This document shows, in pieces, positions 35,691 to 48,183 of a stretch of DNA of 64,000 nucleotides. The stretch is from NCBI GenBank assembly GCA_004352715.1, contig SCFE01000101.1:548568-612567 (forward strand), given 5' to 3'. This DNA is from Hofstenia miamia (lineage: Eukaryota > Xenacoelomorpha > Acoela). The notes below the pieces were generated by a model, which was given only the letters and a program-made list of their open reading frames with translations, had not been told where the DNA came from and ran no database searches. The position numbers were made by a program, and so were the translations under genes. Positions within the stretch are counted from its first letter, which is position 1. Every line of letters starts with the position of its first letter.

Positions 35691-35754
35691 AAAACATTCA
35701 TTAAAGCAGGGAGGCTAGCAACTTTTAATCACTCCTAATTAGAACAAACGCTCA

Positions 35755-35775
35755 ACCTCTGATTGGCTGGCGGGA
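35755..35775 (-). promoter_or_regulatory. Candidate promoter: CCAAT box next to a CCCGCC motif
   Basis: The minus strand reads CTCCCGCCAGCCAATCAGAG, a full NF-Y-type CCAAT box (GCCAATCAG) 4 bp from a CCCGCC (E2F/GC-box-like) motif, in a locally GC-richer patch. Orientation points toward SoxD. No TATA box was picked out. Confidence 0.35.
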
Positions 35776-35889
35776 GAATCAATGGGAGGCCGCGCTTAAT
35801 TAACAATTACTACGAATACTCCCCACGTAAACACCTCTTAACTCAATGAATTCAAGGAATCCAATTATTACAATTCAATGAAAAAATTT

Positions 35890-36034
35890 TATATATATAT
35901 ANNNNNNNNNNNNNNNNNNNNNNNNNNNNNNNNNNNNNNNNNNNNNNNNNNNNNNNNNNNNNNNNNNNNNNNNNNNNNNNNNNNNNNNNNNNNNNNNNNN
36001 NNNNNNNNNNNNNNNNNNNNNNNNATATATATAT
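35890..36034. repeat. (AT)n microsatellite containing a 123-N gap
   Basis: TA array on both sides of N at 35902-36024. Confidence 0.95.
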
Positions 36035-36600
36035 AGTATTTGGTTAAGTTTAGGAATGCACATCTTCATTAAAGAAATTTATTGTTTGATTATATCTAAA
36101 TACGTTTTAAAGGAAAGATTATTTGAATGATAATAAACTGCACGATAAATACATGGATGTAGCCAAGGAGGCTACAAACCCACTCGCCGCTCAATGTCAG
36201 CTGATCCTGGATTAGGGTTCTGGGAGCGACTTTATTGGTCCTAGTACAATTTTAGTTCCATCGGATTTGGTTCCATTCAACTCCCATATCAGTTCCATTA
36301 AATGTTCTAGGCCATGGTGTCACGTTACATCAATTATTGTAGAATCCGTGGTCTTAATGCCATTGAAATTTTTATTTCCATGCTCAAGAACCAGAAAATC
36401 ATTAAGGATTGAATGATCTCACAGAACTCCATCCGGGATCGCTCTAATACGCTTGTCGAATTTTCACCAATTTCAATTCAGTAAAACTATTGGGTTATAT
36501 CTCATAACAAAGAATTTTAATATTACTTTAACTACAATGCTGGTAAAGTTTTGCATCTGTGTTCTTCGAAGATTATTTTAACAATGATTAGTGTTACATG

Positions 36601-36970
36601 CAGACTTGTCAACGAGCCGAGCTTCTAACGAGACCAACCGAGCCGAGCTTGAGCAGAGCATTGGATATACGACGAGCCGTTTTTAAGCAAACCAAATTTA
36701 TAGTGCTGCTTGTTAATTTGATTATGCAGATTTTTCTTATTTTTTCATTCAATATTCCTTACTTTTAATCGTATTTTAGAAATTTTTATTAAATAATAGG
36801 AAGAGCAATTGAAAAAATTCTGAGAGCACAATATTTTTAAAAAAATACCGAGCTGAAACGAGCCTCATTGAAAGATTTTCTTTGGCGAGCCGAGCCGAGC
36901 CGAGCCAAACTTACTCAAAATTTAAACGAACCGAGCCGAGCTTAAAAATTACGGTTCGTTGACAAGTCTG
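36601..36970. mobile_element. hAT-type MITE with GAGCC word arrays
   Basis: Inverted ends CAGACTTGTCAACGA and TCGTTGACAAGTCTG delimit 370 bp. The flanks GTTACATG and ATTACATG match at 7 of 8 bases, the 8-bp target duplication expected of hAT elements. Both ends carry clusters of GAGCCGAGC words (two clusters on the left, three on the right) in the same orientation, although the tips are inverted. The core is AT-rich and non-coding. Confidence 0.8.
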
Positions 36971-36978
36971 ATTACATG

Positions 36979-39098
36979 TGTGATTTTTAGCAACAGGGGC
37001 AATTATTGCATTGTGCCGCTCACATTTTTTCATCAGTGATTTAATTTCCATCCCAACAATTATCTCCACACATACACACGGTATTTAAAATATATCAAAA
37101 GAACTGAATTCAATGGGAAACATTTAGTATAATTACAATTTTTTTATAAATTCACTCAGAAGTTACAGACTGTTTAACAATCAAAATTCGCTAAAATCCC
37201 AATACATCGATGAAATTCAAAACCGTGAATCGATGGAAATCACATGGATTGATCCAAAGGAATTCCATGGATCTGGATAAAAATTCCATCCATGGACAAG
37301 TCTGCTGGACGGAATGTGCAAACCGAATCAAAATAACATATACTCAATAAAGCATAACATCGAATGCTAACGAATTGTAACCCACTTTGTTAATTCAGAG
37401 ATCACAAGCATATTTTGTAGAGCCCACACAAATAACTTTGATATTAATCTAACAGACAGACTGATAATTATATAGTTTTTCAAGCATACATTATCTATAC
37501 AAACTTAATGACTATAAACTTAGTACTTAATGATTATTAATCTAGTACTGTTAGATCTACTGTAAATTCAAAGGCTTGTGCATACTTTGAAGTACCATTT
37601 CATATAGCTTTGAGGCCACAGATTTTGTAAAGAATTGCAATCAATCACATTTGATTCGAAAATGCTAACTAATAATATATTTCGTCATAGTGAATATATT
37701 TCTTTGAATATTATTTCTGGAAATCTGTAGTGCGGACTGCGGAGCATACGTACGGAGCTTCCGAGCTAATACCGTTACTGACGCCTTACATCTACTTAAC
37801 ACTAGACATTTTTCTGTTTCTTACTATTTATTTTGCTTAAGTTATAACCTGAACAACTTAAAGACTTTAATTCCTAATGTTATCTGGTGCCAAGCTTGCA
37901 ACAAAATCGTGGTTCAGTTTACAACAGGGATCGCAAAATTAATTGACGAAATTGTTTAAGGTAAATGCGTTACACGGTATAAAAACTTGTGCAAAGTTAA
38001 AAATAAGTCAATGGAAGATTTTATACCAATTAAAATTACAATGTTGCTCGAAAGCACAAAATTAGATGAATAACCTAAAATGTAAATGTTAACCGCCTAA
38101 CAACAAAATGCCTTATTTTTTAAAATTAAAGAGAAAAAACTCACTGGTTCAATAATGTATACAGCGGTAGCAGAAGTGACTTTTAACAAAGACTTTGACT
38201 GGTAAAGTGTTTAATGCCACATGCTGACAATAGCACAATGTGTTACATGAAGACAAAAGTCGATACGGAAGAGAAGATAGGGGATAGTAGCAGATCGCAC
38301 GTGTGTGTCTCGAATGATTGCGCAATGCATGCGTTTGGCCGACAATCACATTCATTGACAGTGATGCAGCCAGTGTGAATAATGATGCAGCGTTCTGGTA
38401 GTCACCGATACAAATCCTCCCACGGCAACATGTGTTGTTAACTCCATTCATTCGCTACATGTACACATTTGGAGTAATCGAAGGTCAACTACGGTAAATA
38501 CATAAAGTCTGTACTGTGGCAACAGCATATAAATTTTGGCATAAATGTGAGAAAACAATTCTAATCTTTATTTTTAAATAATAGCATTTTAATAAGAGTT
38601 TAAAAAGTTGCTCTAAGCACACTTTTTTCTTGTTTTTTCGTGTGATTTTTTACAATCTGCTATCAACCCCAACCCTAGTGAAATTGATGTAAAATCGGGT
38701 ACATAGAGACGCTGAATTTAGTTTTTGAAAACGTGCCGTAGAATTCTAATTGAGTTACGAGTCGCACGAAGCATAATATAGTTAAGTTTTTATGACAAGA
38801 AGAGTATGGTTTATTAATGTGCGCACTGAGTGAGCTGTTGTCATATTGATAAACAAATAAAAATTTGAACAGTGAATAACTGATAAAGTTTATACATATT
38901 ACTTTAGTCACTTGATGCCGTTTTACACAAGATTTAATTGTAGTTATTCAATAAAAATTGAATATTAGTAAAATAAAAAAATCGTAATCAATTAAAAAAC
39001 GAAGATAGCTGAAACAATGATCAATAAGAACAAAAAAATCAAAGATTTCTGTGTGGGACGCAAAGTTAGACTGAGTTGGAGTTGGGTATATCCGAATG
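36979..39098. other. Stretch without a supported gene
   Basis: Apart from a TE end at about 37215-37304, no feature recognised. About 38150-38480 is less AT-rich than its surroundings; its 100-residue minus-strand frame is rich in Cys, Leu and Ser and matches nothing I know. Confidence 0.45.
37215..37304. mobile_element. Right end of a word-array TE (CCATGGA words)
   Basis: ATCGATGG, CATGGATTGATCC, TTCCATGGATC and CCATCCATGG words end in GGACAAGTCTG, the same CAGACTTGTC tip as the 36601-36970 element but with a different word. No matching left tip was found nearby. Confidence 0.45.
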
Positions 39099-39187
39099 CA
39101 GTGATGGGTAGCTAAGGAAAAAGTAACCGTAGCAAATTTTTTATCAAGGTGTCTTAACCGTTAGCCGGTTAGTGTATGAAAACATGT
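39099..39187. mobile_element. Left end of a hAT-like element (CAGTGATGGGTAGC tip)
   Basis: CAGTGATGGGTAGCTAAGG, then TAACCGTAG and TTAACCGTTAGCCGGTTAG words. It seems to be an older element split or bordered by the hAT copy at 39196. No right end seen. Confidence 0.4.
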
Positions 39188-39195
39188 ACCCCTGT

Positions 39196-39882
39196 CAGGG
39201 ATCGTTAGATTTTAATCGAGATTAATCATTTGAAAAAAAATTTTGGCGATAGATTAATCGTAATCGCTGCTGCCAGGAGAGTAATAATCGCGATTAATCG
39301 TAGATTAATCTACTTCTGATTAAAAATATCCAAATTACAATATATCAATTGAAAGATATTCAAAATAGAAAATATCAACTATTATTGTTATTTGGGATTA
39401 TTTCCTGAAGTCATTTTACTCCACATGTGCTTGTTAGGGTAAAGAAATGTTGGATCTCTAAGTCGAGGGGTAATAAACGATTTTGGAAATCAGATAGGGC
39501 ATATCCAGCTTTGCTGAACAGTCTCTCAACCTGATTAGAAGTTGGCTTGATAAAATCGAGGATCCTTATATATAGAATTAGGCGACATCCGACGCTTCCT
39601 AAGTATGCTAGATGCCTAATCATCACGCTCTTCTTCTATGTCCGGTGTTAAGGTTTTCTTTTGTAAAACATATGACCGACACGAAGAGTGGCCATAGATA
39701 AGATATCAAACCAAAAATGACAACACGTAACTGAATGCATAAGCATCAACTTAATTAGAATAATCTAGATTAATCGAGCACGCTGTTTACGATTAATCTA
39801 ATCTACTTGACCAGCACGATAGATTAATCTATCCGATTAATCTCGATTAATCGTGTTGACGATTAATCATGTTGGATCCCTG
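39196..39882. mobile_element. hAT element remnant with GATTAATC word arrays
   Basis: Inverted tips CAGGGATC and GATCCCTG are flanked by a perfect 8-bp duplication ACCCCTGT (39188-39195 and 39883-39890), the hAT target-site size. Ten GATTAATC words lie near the ends, four on the left and six on the right. The interior keeps a transposase remnant on the minus strand, so the superfamily does not rest on the ends alone. Confidence 0.9.
39411..39626 (-). pseudogene. hAT transposase C-terminal dimerisation domain remnant
   Basis: The 71-residue frame contains FIKPTSNQVERLFSKAGYAL and SDFQNRLLPLDLE. This matches the hAT dimerisation signature (a P-S-x-x-x-E-R-x-F-S-x-A-G pattern followed by the NRL block). 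Only this tail survives. It lies within the element bounded by the ACCCCTGT duplication. Confidence 0.8.
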
Positions 39883-39890
39883 ACCCCTGT

Positions 39891-40744
39891 TCACATTTGA
39901 TAGATTTCTTTGTTCGAAAACAATCTATAAAAAATCACTCCCAAGATGGGGTAAGATTCATCATACGTATGTCTGCAGGGGCTAAACATTTAATTGATTA
40001 TGGTTATGGATTCACATGTGCCTACAATAAATTACGCGCTACATAATGTTTAATGGAAGTAATGAATTACACATGAAATGCAAGAATGCATATTTGAGAG
40101 ACTATTAAGGCAATTTACTACAGAAAACATCATAAGGTCAGCGGAAAGGAATATCGTAATGTGGTGAGACGAAGTGTCGGTTATAACAAAAAAGTTGACA
40201 ATAGTTTCCATTTCCAAAAGCACAATGTGGCGCGCCACTTCAAAGACGCCGCCAACAATTGCCGAGGAGATGATACAAAACGAGGGAAATCTGTGGACCA
40301 TTGTTAAACAACAGACTGGTTTGCAGATGTTATTCATAGAGTCAATCCAAACAAAAGATTCCGCGCAGCAATCTCAAAACTTTAGATCCGAATTATTCCA
40401 AATTTACAAGCGTTAATAGAGCATTACTAATTTCAGTCAGAAATTAACTACTCGCAAATTCTGATTCGGATGCGTGCTTTCAATTCTGTCATTTGCATTG
40501 GCGTCTGAAATTGCCTTTCAAGTCTAACTAAAAAATCGCAGTTATATAAGCCGTGTTAGGCCACCAAAAACAAATTGCTCCTTATAAAATTTAATTTAAC
40601 AGAAATACAAGCGAGGACCATTAATCAAAAATACAATTTTGACTTTGAGTATGCAAAATAGGCACAGGGGCGGATATAAGGGGGAGGAATCCGCGAATGT
40701 ATTTGGATTAATCTTTATCTTGGTTTGAAACGATTAGGCCGCAT
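39891..40744. other. Stretch without a supported gene
   Basis: No coding family recognised; the plus-strand 80-residue frame at 40174-40416 is unassigned. CAGGGGCGGATATAAGG at about 40675 resembles a hAT-type left tip, but no partner was found. Confidence 0.45.
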
Positions 40745-42021
40745 CAGAGATGGAATCGGATCGGATCTCGGATCGGATTTTCATTTTGAGAAACTTCGGA
40801 TCTGTTTCGGATCCAAAAAATATTAAAACTTTTGTATTTGTAAATTTTATAAATTACGCACATTTTTACATTGAATGCCACTTTAAGTGTGCTAATAATC
40901 TCAATCTAAGTGAAATTTTGTAATTGAATTTCATTGTCCAACAACTTATAAAATTGGTGACCAATACTTCAAATCTGAAAATGCGATTCATGTGAGCCAT
41001 CACATAATGATAAAATAGTAAAGCAACCAAAAACATTTGTTTGTACAAACTTGCAAATGGAAAAGCAGAATTCTGAAAAGGATTCTCTCTAATATTTATG
41101 TCAAAGAGCACAGAACACAGAGAAGCAAGTGGAATGCCTTAGTTTTGCAAACCCTTAAAAATGTAAAAATACTAGTATAATTTGGGATGCTCTTCAATCA
41201 AAAAATCTTATTTACAAATGCACTCTAAGCAATTTGCAATGCCAAGATCAAATTACTACTCAGAAGGTTTGTCATTATTATAATAACTAATACAAAAATG
41301 TTTATGGAACCATACCGTCGGCATACTATTAATAGGGTATTAATTTATTTAATGTTACTGTTATATAATTTAAAATTTTTAATCCAATTTCAGTAAAATT
41401 TAAAATTTATATTTAAATCTCAAATTTTGTTTGAAAAATTAATTTTTCTATCACGCATTTTAATACACTCTACAACAATTTTTTTAATGTCTCGCAATAT
41501 AAATTTTGAGGTTGTTCTTTAATTTGCCATTATTTGTGCTATTCTTGTTGTCATCGCCTTAGCTGCAATTTTGAAGTAAATTTATCTTGTTTGAAACAAC
41601 TTCAATTCATAGTGACATTGCAAAGTGGTTATTTTTGAATTTCGATATAATAAATTAAAACGGGAGGTAATACTATAAGAGACTCAACTATTTAAACTCT
41701 ATAAATATATTATGATTATAGATGACGACAATTTTAAAAACTAGATTATTACAAAAATTACAAATAAGTTGATTGCACTATTTCGTAAGTATTTGTCCAT
41801 TTTTTATCTCAAGATAGTGTTGAACAACGTAAAATTTTCTATTCGCAATTATTTTTAAGTCAATTTTTATTTATTTTTAGAATGCTTATTTAAATTCGGA
41901 TGAGTTTCGGATTAAAAACTAAAACTTTGTTAAAAAAATCGAATCGGATCGAATCCGGATCTTGAAGGTTCCGATCCGTATCGGATCGTATCATAAAATG
42001 TTGGATCCGATTCCATCTCTG
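40745..42021. mobile_element. hAT-like non-autonomous element with GGATC word arrays
   Basis: Inverted ends CAGAGATGGAATCGGATC and GATCCGATTCCATCTCTG match at all 18 bases. GGATCGGATC-type words crowd both ends (about 40755-40815 and 41935-42010). The flanks GCCGCAT and GCAGCGT are similar but not identical, so the duplication is uncertain. The 1.28-kb interior is AT-rich with no transposase. Confidence 0.75.
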
Positions 42022-42330
42022 GCAGCGTCGTACTTCCACATTAGCGTTTTGCAGCCATGACCGTAGCAGTAATTTAGCCATTAATAGGCCAAGGAGTTAT
42101 GGTCATTGATTGCCCACTGCTAAACCTTGGCAACAGCAAAACATTTGCGTAGACATATTAATACAATATAGCATAATAATGAATTCGGTTGCAAGCAAGT
42201 CCTGTATCAAAATTAAAGCTAAAATTTGTATCTTTGTGTATATTACAGTGCTATTAACCAAAAATTTGGAAAATTTAGGTTAATTGATTTTTGTTGGCAT
42301 TGTCTGTAAAACGATTACGGCCAACGGCTG
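42022..42330. other. Stretch without a supported gene
   Basis: Nothing recognised. Confidence 0.4.
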
Positions 42331-42344
42331 GTGATGACAACCTT

Positions 42345-42478
42345 TTTCAAGCAGAGCCAGCTAAGGCTAACTACAATTGCTTGGACGCAAAGCGATAATC
42401 CAAGCATAAATTTGATCCTCCCTAGAATATCCCGGATTTTCCAAATAATATATATCTAAATCTAAGGCCTTACTCGGA

Positions 42479-42490
<12 letters not shown>
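42345..42490. repeat. Dispersed repeat ending in (AT)n, copy 1
   Basis: Shares AACTACAATTGCTTGGACGC and AAAGCG, CCTAGAATATCCCGGATTTTCC and a final AAAAATTATATAT with the copy at about 42945-43090, same orientation. Both end at a TA array (here 42484-42511), so the array may be part of the repeat. Possibly a SINE or LINE 3' end; no tRNA promoter boxes seen. Confidence 0.6.
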
Positions 42491-42514
<24 letters not shown>

Positions 42515-42944
42515 AAAACAATGTAATTCTCTGGTACTATCAACAAGATTTGCTTTGTTAACATTGGCTTAGCGGTGACGCTGTTTGCATATAGATTTAA
42601 TAAGTATCAACGTTTAACCGCAACTTGGATTATATACAAATAACTAATTTAACACAATTAATAATTGTATATTTATACAAATGACAAATCTTATACGGGA
42701 CCATCACGTTCTGTAATTAACATGTATTACGCGCGGATACAGATAAAGTTATTCCCTGAGAGTAGAGCACGCTGACAATTTTAGTATGGATAAAATATTC
42801 AAATTGAAATGTTTTCCATATTTATTATATAATTTAACACATATTTCTCGCTTATCAAAATTATTTCGGGTATTAGTAAATTATAGGCAGTTCGGGTAAA
42901 GACAGAGTAGCTAAAATAATCTACGCCTAAATTTTTAGAGTCAA

Positions 42945-43087
42945 ACGCCTTTTTAAGCAGAACCAGTAAAGGGTAACTACAATTGCTTGGACGCAAAGCG
43001 CCGCTCCAAACATACACTTCATCCACCTAGAAGATCCCGGATCTTCCAATGAATATGTAGCTAATTCTACGGTTTTACGTGCAAAAA

Positions 43088-43145
<58 letters not shown>
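42945..43145. repeat. Dispersed repeat ending in (AT)n, copy 2
   Basis: Same orientation as copy 1, about 600 bp away, diverged by perhaps a quarter. Ends in GCAAAAAATATATAT and the TA array at 43089-43145. Confidence 0.6.
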
Positions 43146-43150
<5 letters not shown>

Positions 43151-45140
43151 TATATTCTAAAGAAATTATTATAATACTCTTCTACAACTTATCATCACTG
43201 TTGTTCCGTTTGGGTACTAAGAATTACGGAAGCTTTTTCCTATTTTCGAAAAATAAGCACCAAATTTCCAAAATTTACTTTTTTAATGGTTCATCATTCA
43301 ACTCTCTATATTGATACTGACACCTCGTTAGCCAAAATTGGCAACTCTCCTTTATCAAGTCAAGTATTGAAAATTCAGTGCCGGTGTGGCTAAATATTTG
43401 TTTATTTCTTCTGATAATTCATCGCGTTTAAGAAATACACAATACATGTACTTAGAAGAATTTTGAAGGCCAAATAGTTATGCACTAATTATAGTTTAAT
43501 AAAATCTTTTTAAGCCCATTTGAATTTTGGGGTGACATGAACATGAAGCGGATCATAAATACAAAATTCAATATTCCATTGATCAGAAAATATTTGATTA
43601 TAGATATTTAGTTATCATAATGTATTGAAACAATAACGGAGTAGCTATAATTAATTTTCTGCACAAACTATTATCGAGTGAAGTGCAATTGTGCTTATCA
43701 AAGATATAGGAGCCTCATTATCTCAGAATAGATCAAACACTAAAAGTGTCGACACAAACTCGAGAAACTTCGAACAAACAACAATTGCAGCCTTTAAGCA
43801 AACAAGCACCAAATGACAATAGATTTCAGACGCATTGTGTCAACAAATACCAGTCTCGCAACGCAAACATGTTTAATATATTTGTACAAACTAAACAGAT
43901 ATACATAACGCTATTTAAGGTCTTAACGTTAAATGTGTACACGTATTCATCACATTCCAATATGGATTCCACCCCAATTCGGTTATGCGTTGAATAAATG
44001 TCAATTGGCACTGATTTATAGAATTTGAAACGTATCATAGTTTCCTTTTAAAATTACAAACAAAAAATCCGCGAGTAAAAATGCAGTGAATTTATCCAAG
44101 CAAGCTAAAAATTTTACAAAGATCTACTATTTCACTCACAGGATATAGCCAAGTCAAGGTATTTAGTAAAACAACGTAAATAAACAATATTTAGCAATAA
44201 ATATGGTGTATTACAATATAAAACAAACAAATAGTGTAAATAGAGAAGTTAAATATATAGTTCACGCCAGTGTATACATATACATGTGAAAAATAAAGCA
44301 TAAAATTACATAAGGCTTCTAGAAAAACGATGGAGTTCCATAGAGTAAGATAAACTACTAACCTTTCGCAGCGTAGAACAATGATTAGAAAATATCAAGT
44401 AACACACACAGGCCAATGCTTATAACCGCACAAAGACAATTCGCCCTTATCAGCCGCATAACATTGCATTATGCTAACAAGCGTTGTTATCAGTGAACGC
44501 TACAAACAATCCCATTCTCTCGTAAGGAGTACATAAACTTCAACATGTATTGTTTACCGCCAGGAAAGGTCGGCAACAAGTTAAGGAGGAATGTTATTAA
44601 AATATTACTACACAATGGCTTGGCGGTAAAACAATCATTTCTATAATGTGATTTTGAAATTCAGTTAGATTAGACAAATTTTTGCAATATTCTGACGTCA
44701 ATGCATCAGAAGTTTCCGAGTGCATTTATGCAAAAATTATGAATGCATTGAATTTTTTACACTGAATGCAAATTTCGGTTATATTTTACAAAGTTATTTT
44801 TAGGAACCCTTTCATACACAAAATTGAAACTAAACCTCTGATGAAAATTGGATAAAAAAATTAACACGAAGTTTGTTTCTTAATACAAAACTTGATCCAT
44901 GCGCTAAAAAATTAAAGCTATACTCGTTAATATTGCAAAATATTTTGCCAAGGATGGCACTTTAGCATGTAGACTATATTCATATTTACTAAAAATAATT
45001 AGCAAATCAATAAATTAAGTACAAAAACAAATTTCAATGATATTTCACCCTAAACAAGCCATTCTATCTTAAAAGTACCAAAGAATTTTGTACACATTTT
45101 CAAACAATTTTCGCCCACCCTATTAGGACATTTGGGATTC
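43146..45140. other. AT-rich stretch without a supported gene
   Basis: The reading frames on both strands at about 43746-44038 are shadows of each other and match nothing. No repeat recognised. Confidence 0.5.
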
Positions 45141-45497
45141 CTGGGATGTTCGGGTTCAGGTATAGGTACTATACGCGGATACCCGGTTTTACCTACTCGT
45201 ACTCATTATTTTCGGGTACGGGTACACTTTTAATCTTTCATCATGAGTGTCTTAAAAAAGATTTTTTCAAAAACATGAATTTAGTAATCAAATGTTGAAA
45301 AAATTGACATATAATGATGGTGAATTTTATTCAAAATGTGTTGAAATATTCAAATTGATAAACAGCATCAAAGAAAATTTTATTCTCGGGTATGGGCGGG
45401 TACAAGTAAAAAGATTCGGGTACGAGGGATACGGGTATTAAAGTATTTTTGTCGGGCGAGTACAGCGCGGCATTAAAAAGGCTCTACCCGAACATCA
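45141..45497. mobile_element. hAT-like MITE with CGGGTA word arrays
   Basis: Ends CTGGGATGTTCGGGT and ACCCGAACATCAG are inverted over about 13 bp. CGGGTACGGGTAC-type words occur near both ends (about 45150-45235 and 45387-45455), mostly in the same orientation. About 360 bp, AT-rich core. No target duplication seen. Confidence 0.6.
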
Positions 45498-46421
45498 GTA
45501 TTGTACACAACTATGGATAAGTGTGCTTCCCTGCTACGGTGGTTGAAATTCATGAAAATACTTTTTTCAATGGAAAATGCGATTTTAGCAAAAATACTAA
45601 AATTCTTCTCATACCTAGTGTTCATATAATAGAGCGAAGTATTCTAAGGTCCATTGCAGCACAGGGAATATTCTAAGCTTTTTTACAACTGCCCTAACTC
45701 AACCTGATAGTTTTTGTACCTACAGGGCCAAGCTCGGAATCCTAACTGCATATATACGTATTAACGTTCCATTCTAAAAAGGCGAAAATTTTAACTATTC
45801 TAGGCAACGCGCCCTTGGAATTTAGTGGGGTCCCAGGGGGAGGAGTTGGCCATACTTCACATCCATTTGTTCAAGACTTTACAGCAAAGTACCACATGCT
45901 TACAAAATTTAAATTAATTCTATAATTTGTAAAATCTAGAAGAAATGTCTTATTTTGCCACAGCATAAAATAAAATGTCAAAGTAGGAGGACCTAGGGAG
46001 TTGTTCTTTTTTACATCTGTTTCTTTCACATTTTGACCACAACTACCTCTTAGAATATGCCTTGTGGCAGGAACAACTAGCCTCATTATTTTGGTTTCTG
46101 TATAAATAGACAACCTAATTTCTGTCCAGGCTTGCCAATCACAAAGTCAGAAGTCATGGCGCCTTTGTGAATTATGAGAGTTTAAACAATTATTAGAGAA
46201 ACAATCACAAATTGTAAAAATGTTAATTAAGTTTGTTACATAATCTAATTTTTCTAATATTCCAATGTTATTATAAATATAGACGGATATATGTCTAAAT
46301 TATTATCAACACTAACAATTTTTCTGTGGAAGAGTGACGGTTGTCCTCATAAAAAAATTATATTGTTGATTCCTTGTCAAAAGACCATCAAAAGTATTCA
46401 TTTAAGAGATTATTGTAAATA
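45498..46421. other. Stretch without a supported gene
   Basis: The minus-strand 80-residue frame at 45871-46113 is unassigned. No other feature. Confidence 0.45.
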
Positions 46422-46625
46422 TAGTAATATTCGTCTGCTCTGTCTTCTTTAAGATTTTCACAATTAATGTTGGCCAACAGATGTGGATGCGGAATAGGTC
46501 TAAAAATTACGGATCCATACATTTAGTAATATTCGTCTGCTCTGTCTTCTTTAAGATTTTCACAATTAATGTTGGCCAACAGATGTGGATGCGGAATAGG
46601 TCTAAAAATTACGGATCCATACATT
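46422..46625. repeat. Perfect tandem duplication, 2 x 102 bp
   Basis: Units 46422-46523 and 46524-46625 start TAGTAATATTCGTCTGCTCT and end GATCCATACATT. They appear identical base for base, so the event is recent or an assembly effect. Confidence 0.9.
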
Positions 46626-46648
46626 TAGTGATTTAAATAGTGTTATCA

Positions 46649-46745
46649 CTAGGGCAACCAGAAATATGACTTTAACGAAACAAAATATGACCTTATTTTA
46701 TGACAAAATATGACGGAATTTTGTTAAATAAGCCCTAAAACATGA
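46649..46745. mobile_element. Left end of a word-array TE (AAATATGAC words)
   Basis: CTAGGGCAACCAGAAATATGAC is followed by AAATATGACC, TATGACAAAATATGACGG and ACATGAC words. The TAGGGC tip recalls hAT ends. No right end found before the Tc1 relic at 47055. Confidence 0.45.
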
Positions 46746-47054
46746 CAATCAATTTTTCAAAATAACCTCTTTAAACAAGATATATATCTTACATGATAAA
46801 AAGTTATTTTTTTAAAACAACTACTTCACTAAATTATAATAATAATACAGCACATAAATATCCAAATTTTTTTGTGTTTATAATTTCTGTCATAGGCTAA
46901 GAGTTTCCTCAAAATGGCGAAACATTTCTCAACTGCAGCCGATGTTGATATTTTCGTAACTTGGCATACAATTCTAATTAAATGTCAATCCCCTTTCCTT
47001 CCATTATAGCAGTATTTTTCAATCGTGATTTGATATAGGCGACTATTTCACAGG

Positions 47055-48183
47055 TACAGTACTGGAAAAAAGAAGTCGGCCACCCATGATTTGTCATAAA
47101 TATGTCTAAGAAATGGACGCCAAGAATGTCATAGGTATTTTTAAATTAGATTTGGTGTTGCAGAAAGAGAAATTCATGAATGTTGAGAAATATCAAGGAG
47201 AAATGCTACAATTCTTGTAGTTAGCTAATCTTTTCTTGGAAAAATATATTCGGCCACTTCAGACCAAATCAGAGAATCTGTAAAAAATTTCATTGGTTGA
47301 GCTTTTTTCAGTCTATTTATATTGAAAATGTCTAATAACAGTCTTTCTTTGCCATATATGATGCCTGGTTACGTATCTCTTGCCATCCACGAGTTGATTA
47401 TCTCCAAACTCTTGGAAGGGATGAGTCAACATAATATAGTCCGACTTGTAGAGCGACTTTGAAGTACTGTCGGGGATATCACCATACGTTTAACTTCGGA
47501 AAACATCATTGCCCCAAGCCAAAGTCCGGAAGACCTCCAAAACCTCCCAATCAATTCGTGTGTGCCTTTCAAAGCGAAATCCCGGGAAGACTTCAGAGGA
47601 ACTTCGCAAGGAATGGGCTGATGGTCACCTCCTGACTGCAAGAACTGTACGAAACATCCTGAAGAAGTACACAATTGGGACTTTTGTGGCACCCAGAAAG
47701 CCATTCTTAACCTCAAAGCAAAGATTTCGCCGGCTGAACATTGGTCTAATGTTATATTTTCAGATGAGTCAAGATTTGAGCTGTAATTATCAAAAGAATG
47801 TTGATAAAGAGAATAACCGGGCAGAAGGTCAGCTTCTTGCCTCATCTTACTCGGGGGACCATGAATTATGGTGGGAAGTCTGTAATGGTATGGGGTGCAA
47901 TATAGAAGTGTGGCTCTCAATATGCTCGGATTCTAGAAAAGGAACTCTTGCCACTCCTTAGAAGTGAGTGATTCAATATATCAGCAAGATGGTGCCCCAT
48001 GTCATACCTCAAAAAAAATGAAGAATTTCTTCCACAATAATGAGGTTGCTATTCTTGCTGAATGGCCTTGCCAGTCTCAATCAAAGTAACACTTAGTTAT
48101 AATTTTAGGCACACTTTATCCAATGAATGTTCATTATTTATTCAAAATAGCAAGGTGGTGGAATACATATTTCCAATACTGTA
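47055..48183 (+). mobile_element. Tc1-type transposon relic, copy 1 (internally deleted)
   Basis: Ends TACAGTACTGGAAA and, reversed, TACAGTATTGGAAA. A second copy of the motif lies about 180 bp inside the left end (TTGGAAAAATATATTCGGCCA at about 47236), giving the IR/DR layout of Sleeping-Beauty-group elements. The coding part is damaged, and the segment after the second Asp block is deleted at about 48085, joining directly to the 3' terminal repeat. Confidence 0.8.
47363..48090 (+). pseudogene. Tc1 transposase relic (HTH, first and second Asp blocks)
   Basis: In several frames: HELIISKLLEGMSQHNIVRL (helix-turn-helix), a stop, KTSKTSQS and KRNPGKTSEELRKEWADGHL (second DNA-binding domain), then a shift. 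IFSDESRFEL carries the first catalytic Asp (codon 47763-47765), and QQDGAPCHTS carries the second (codon 47988-47990). The third catalytic residue (Glu) lies in the deleted part. Frameshifts and stops rule out activity. Confidence 0.8.

Noticed and set aside
39099-39900. Single element from CAGTGATGGG (39099) to 39882
   Set aside because: The perfect ACCCCTGT duplication fixes the boundaries at 39196 and 39882. The CAGTGATGGG tip belongs to a separate element.
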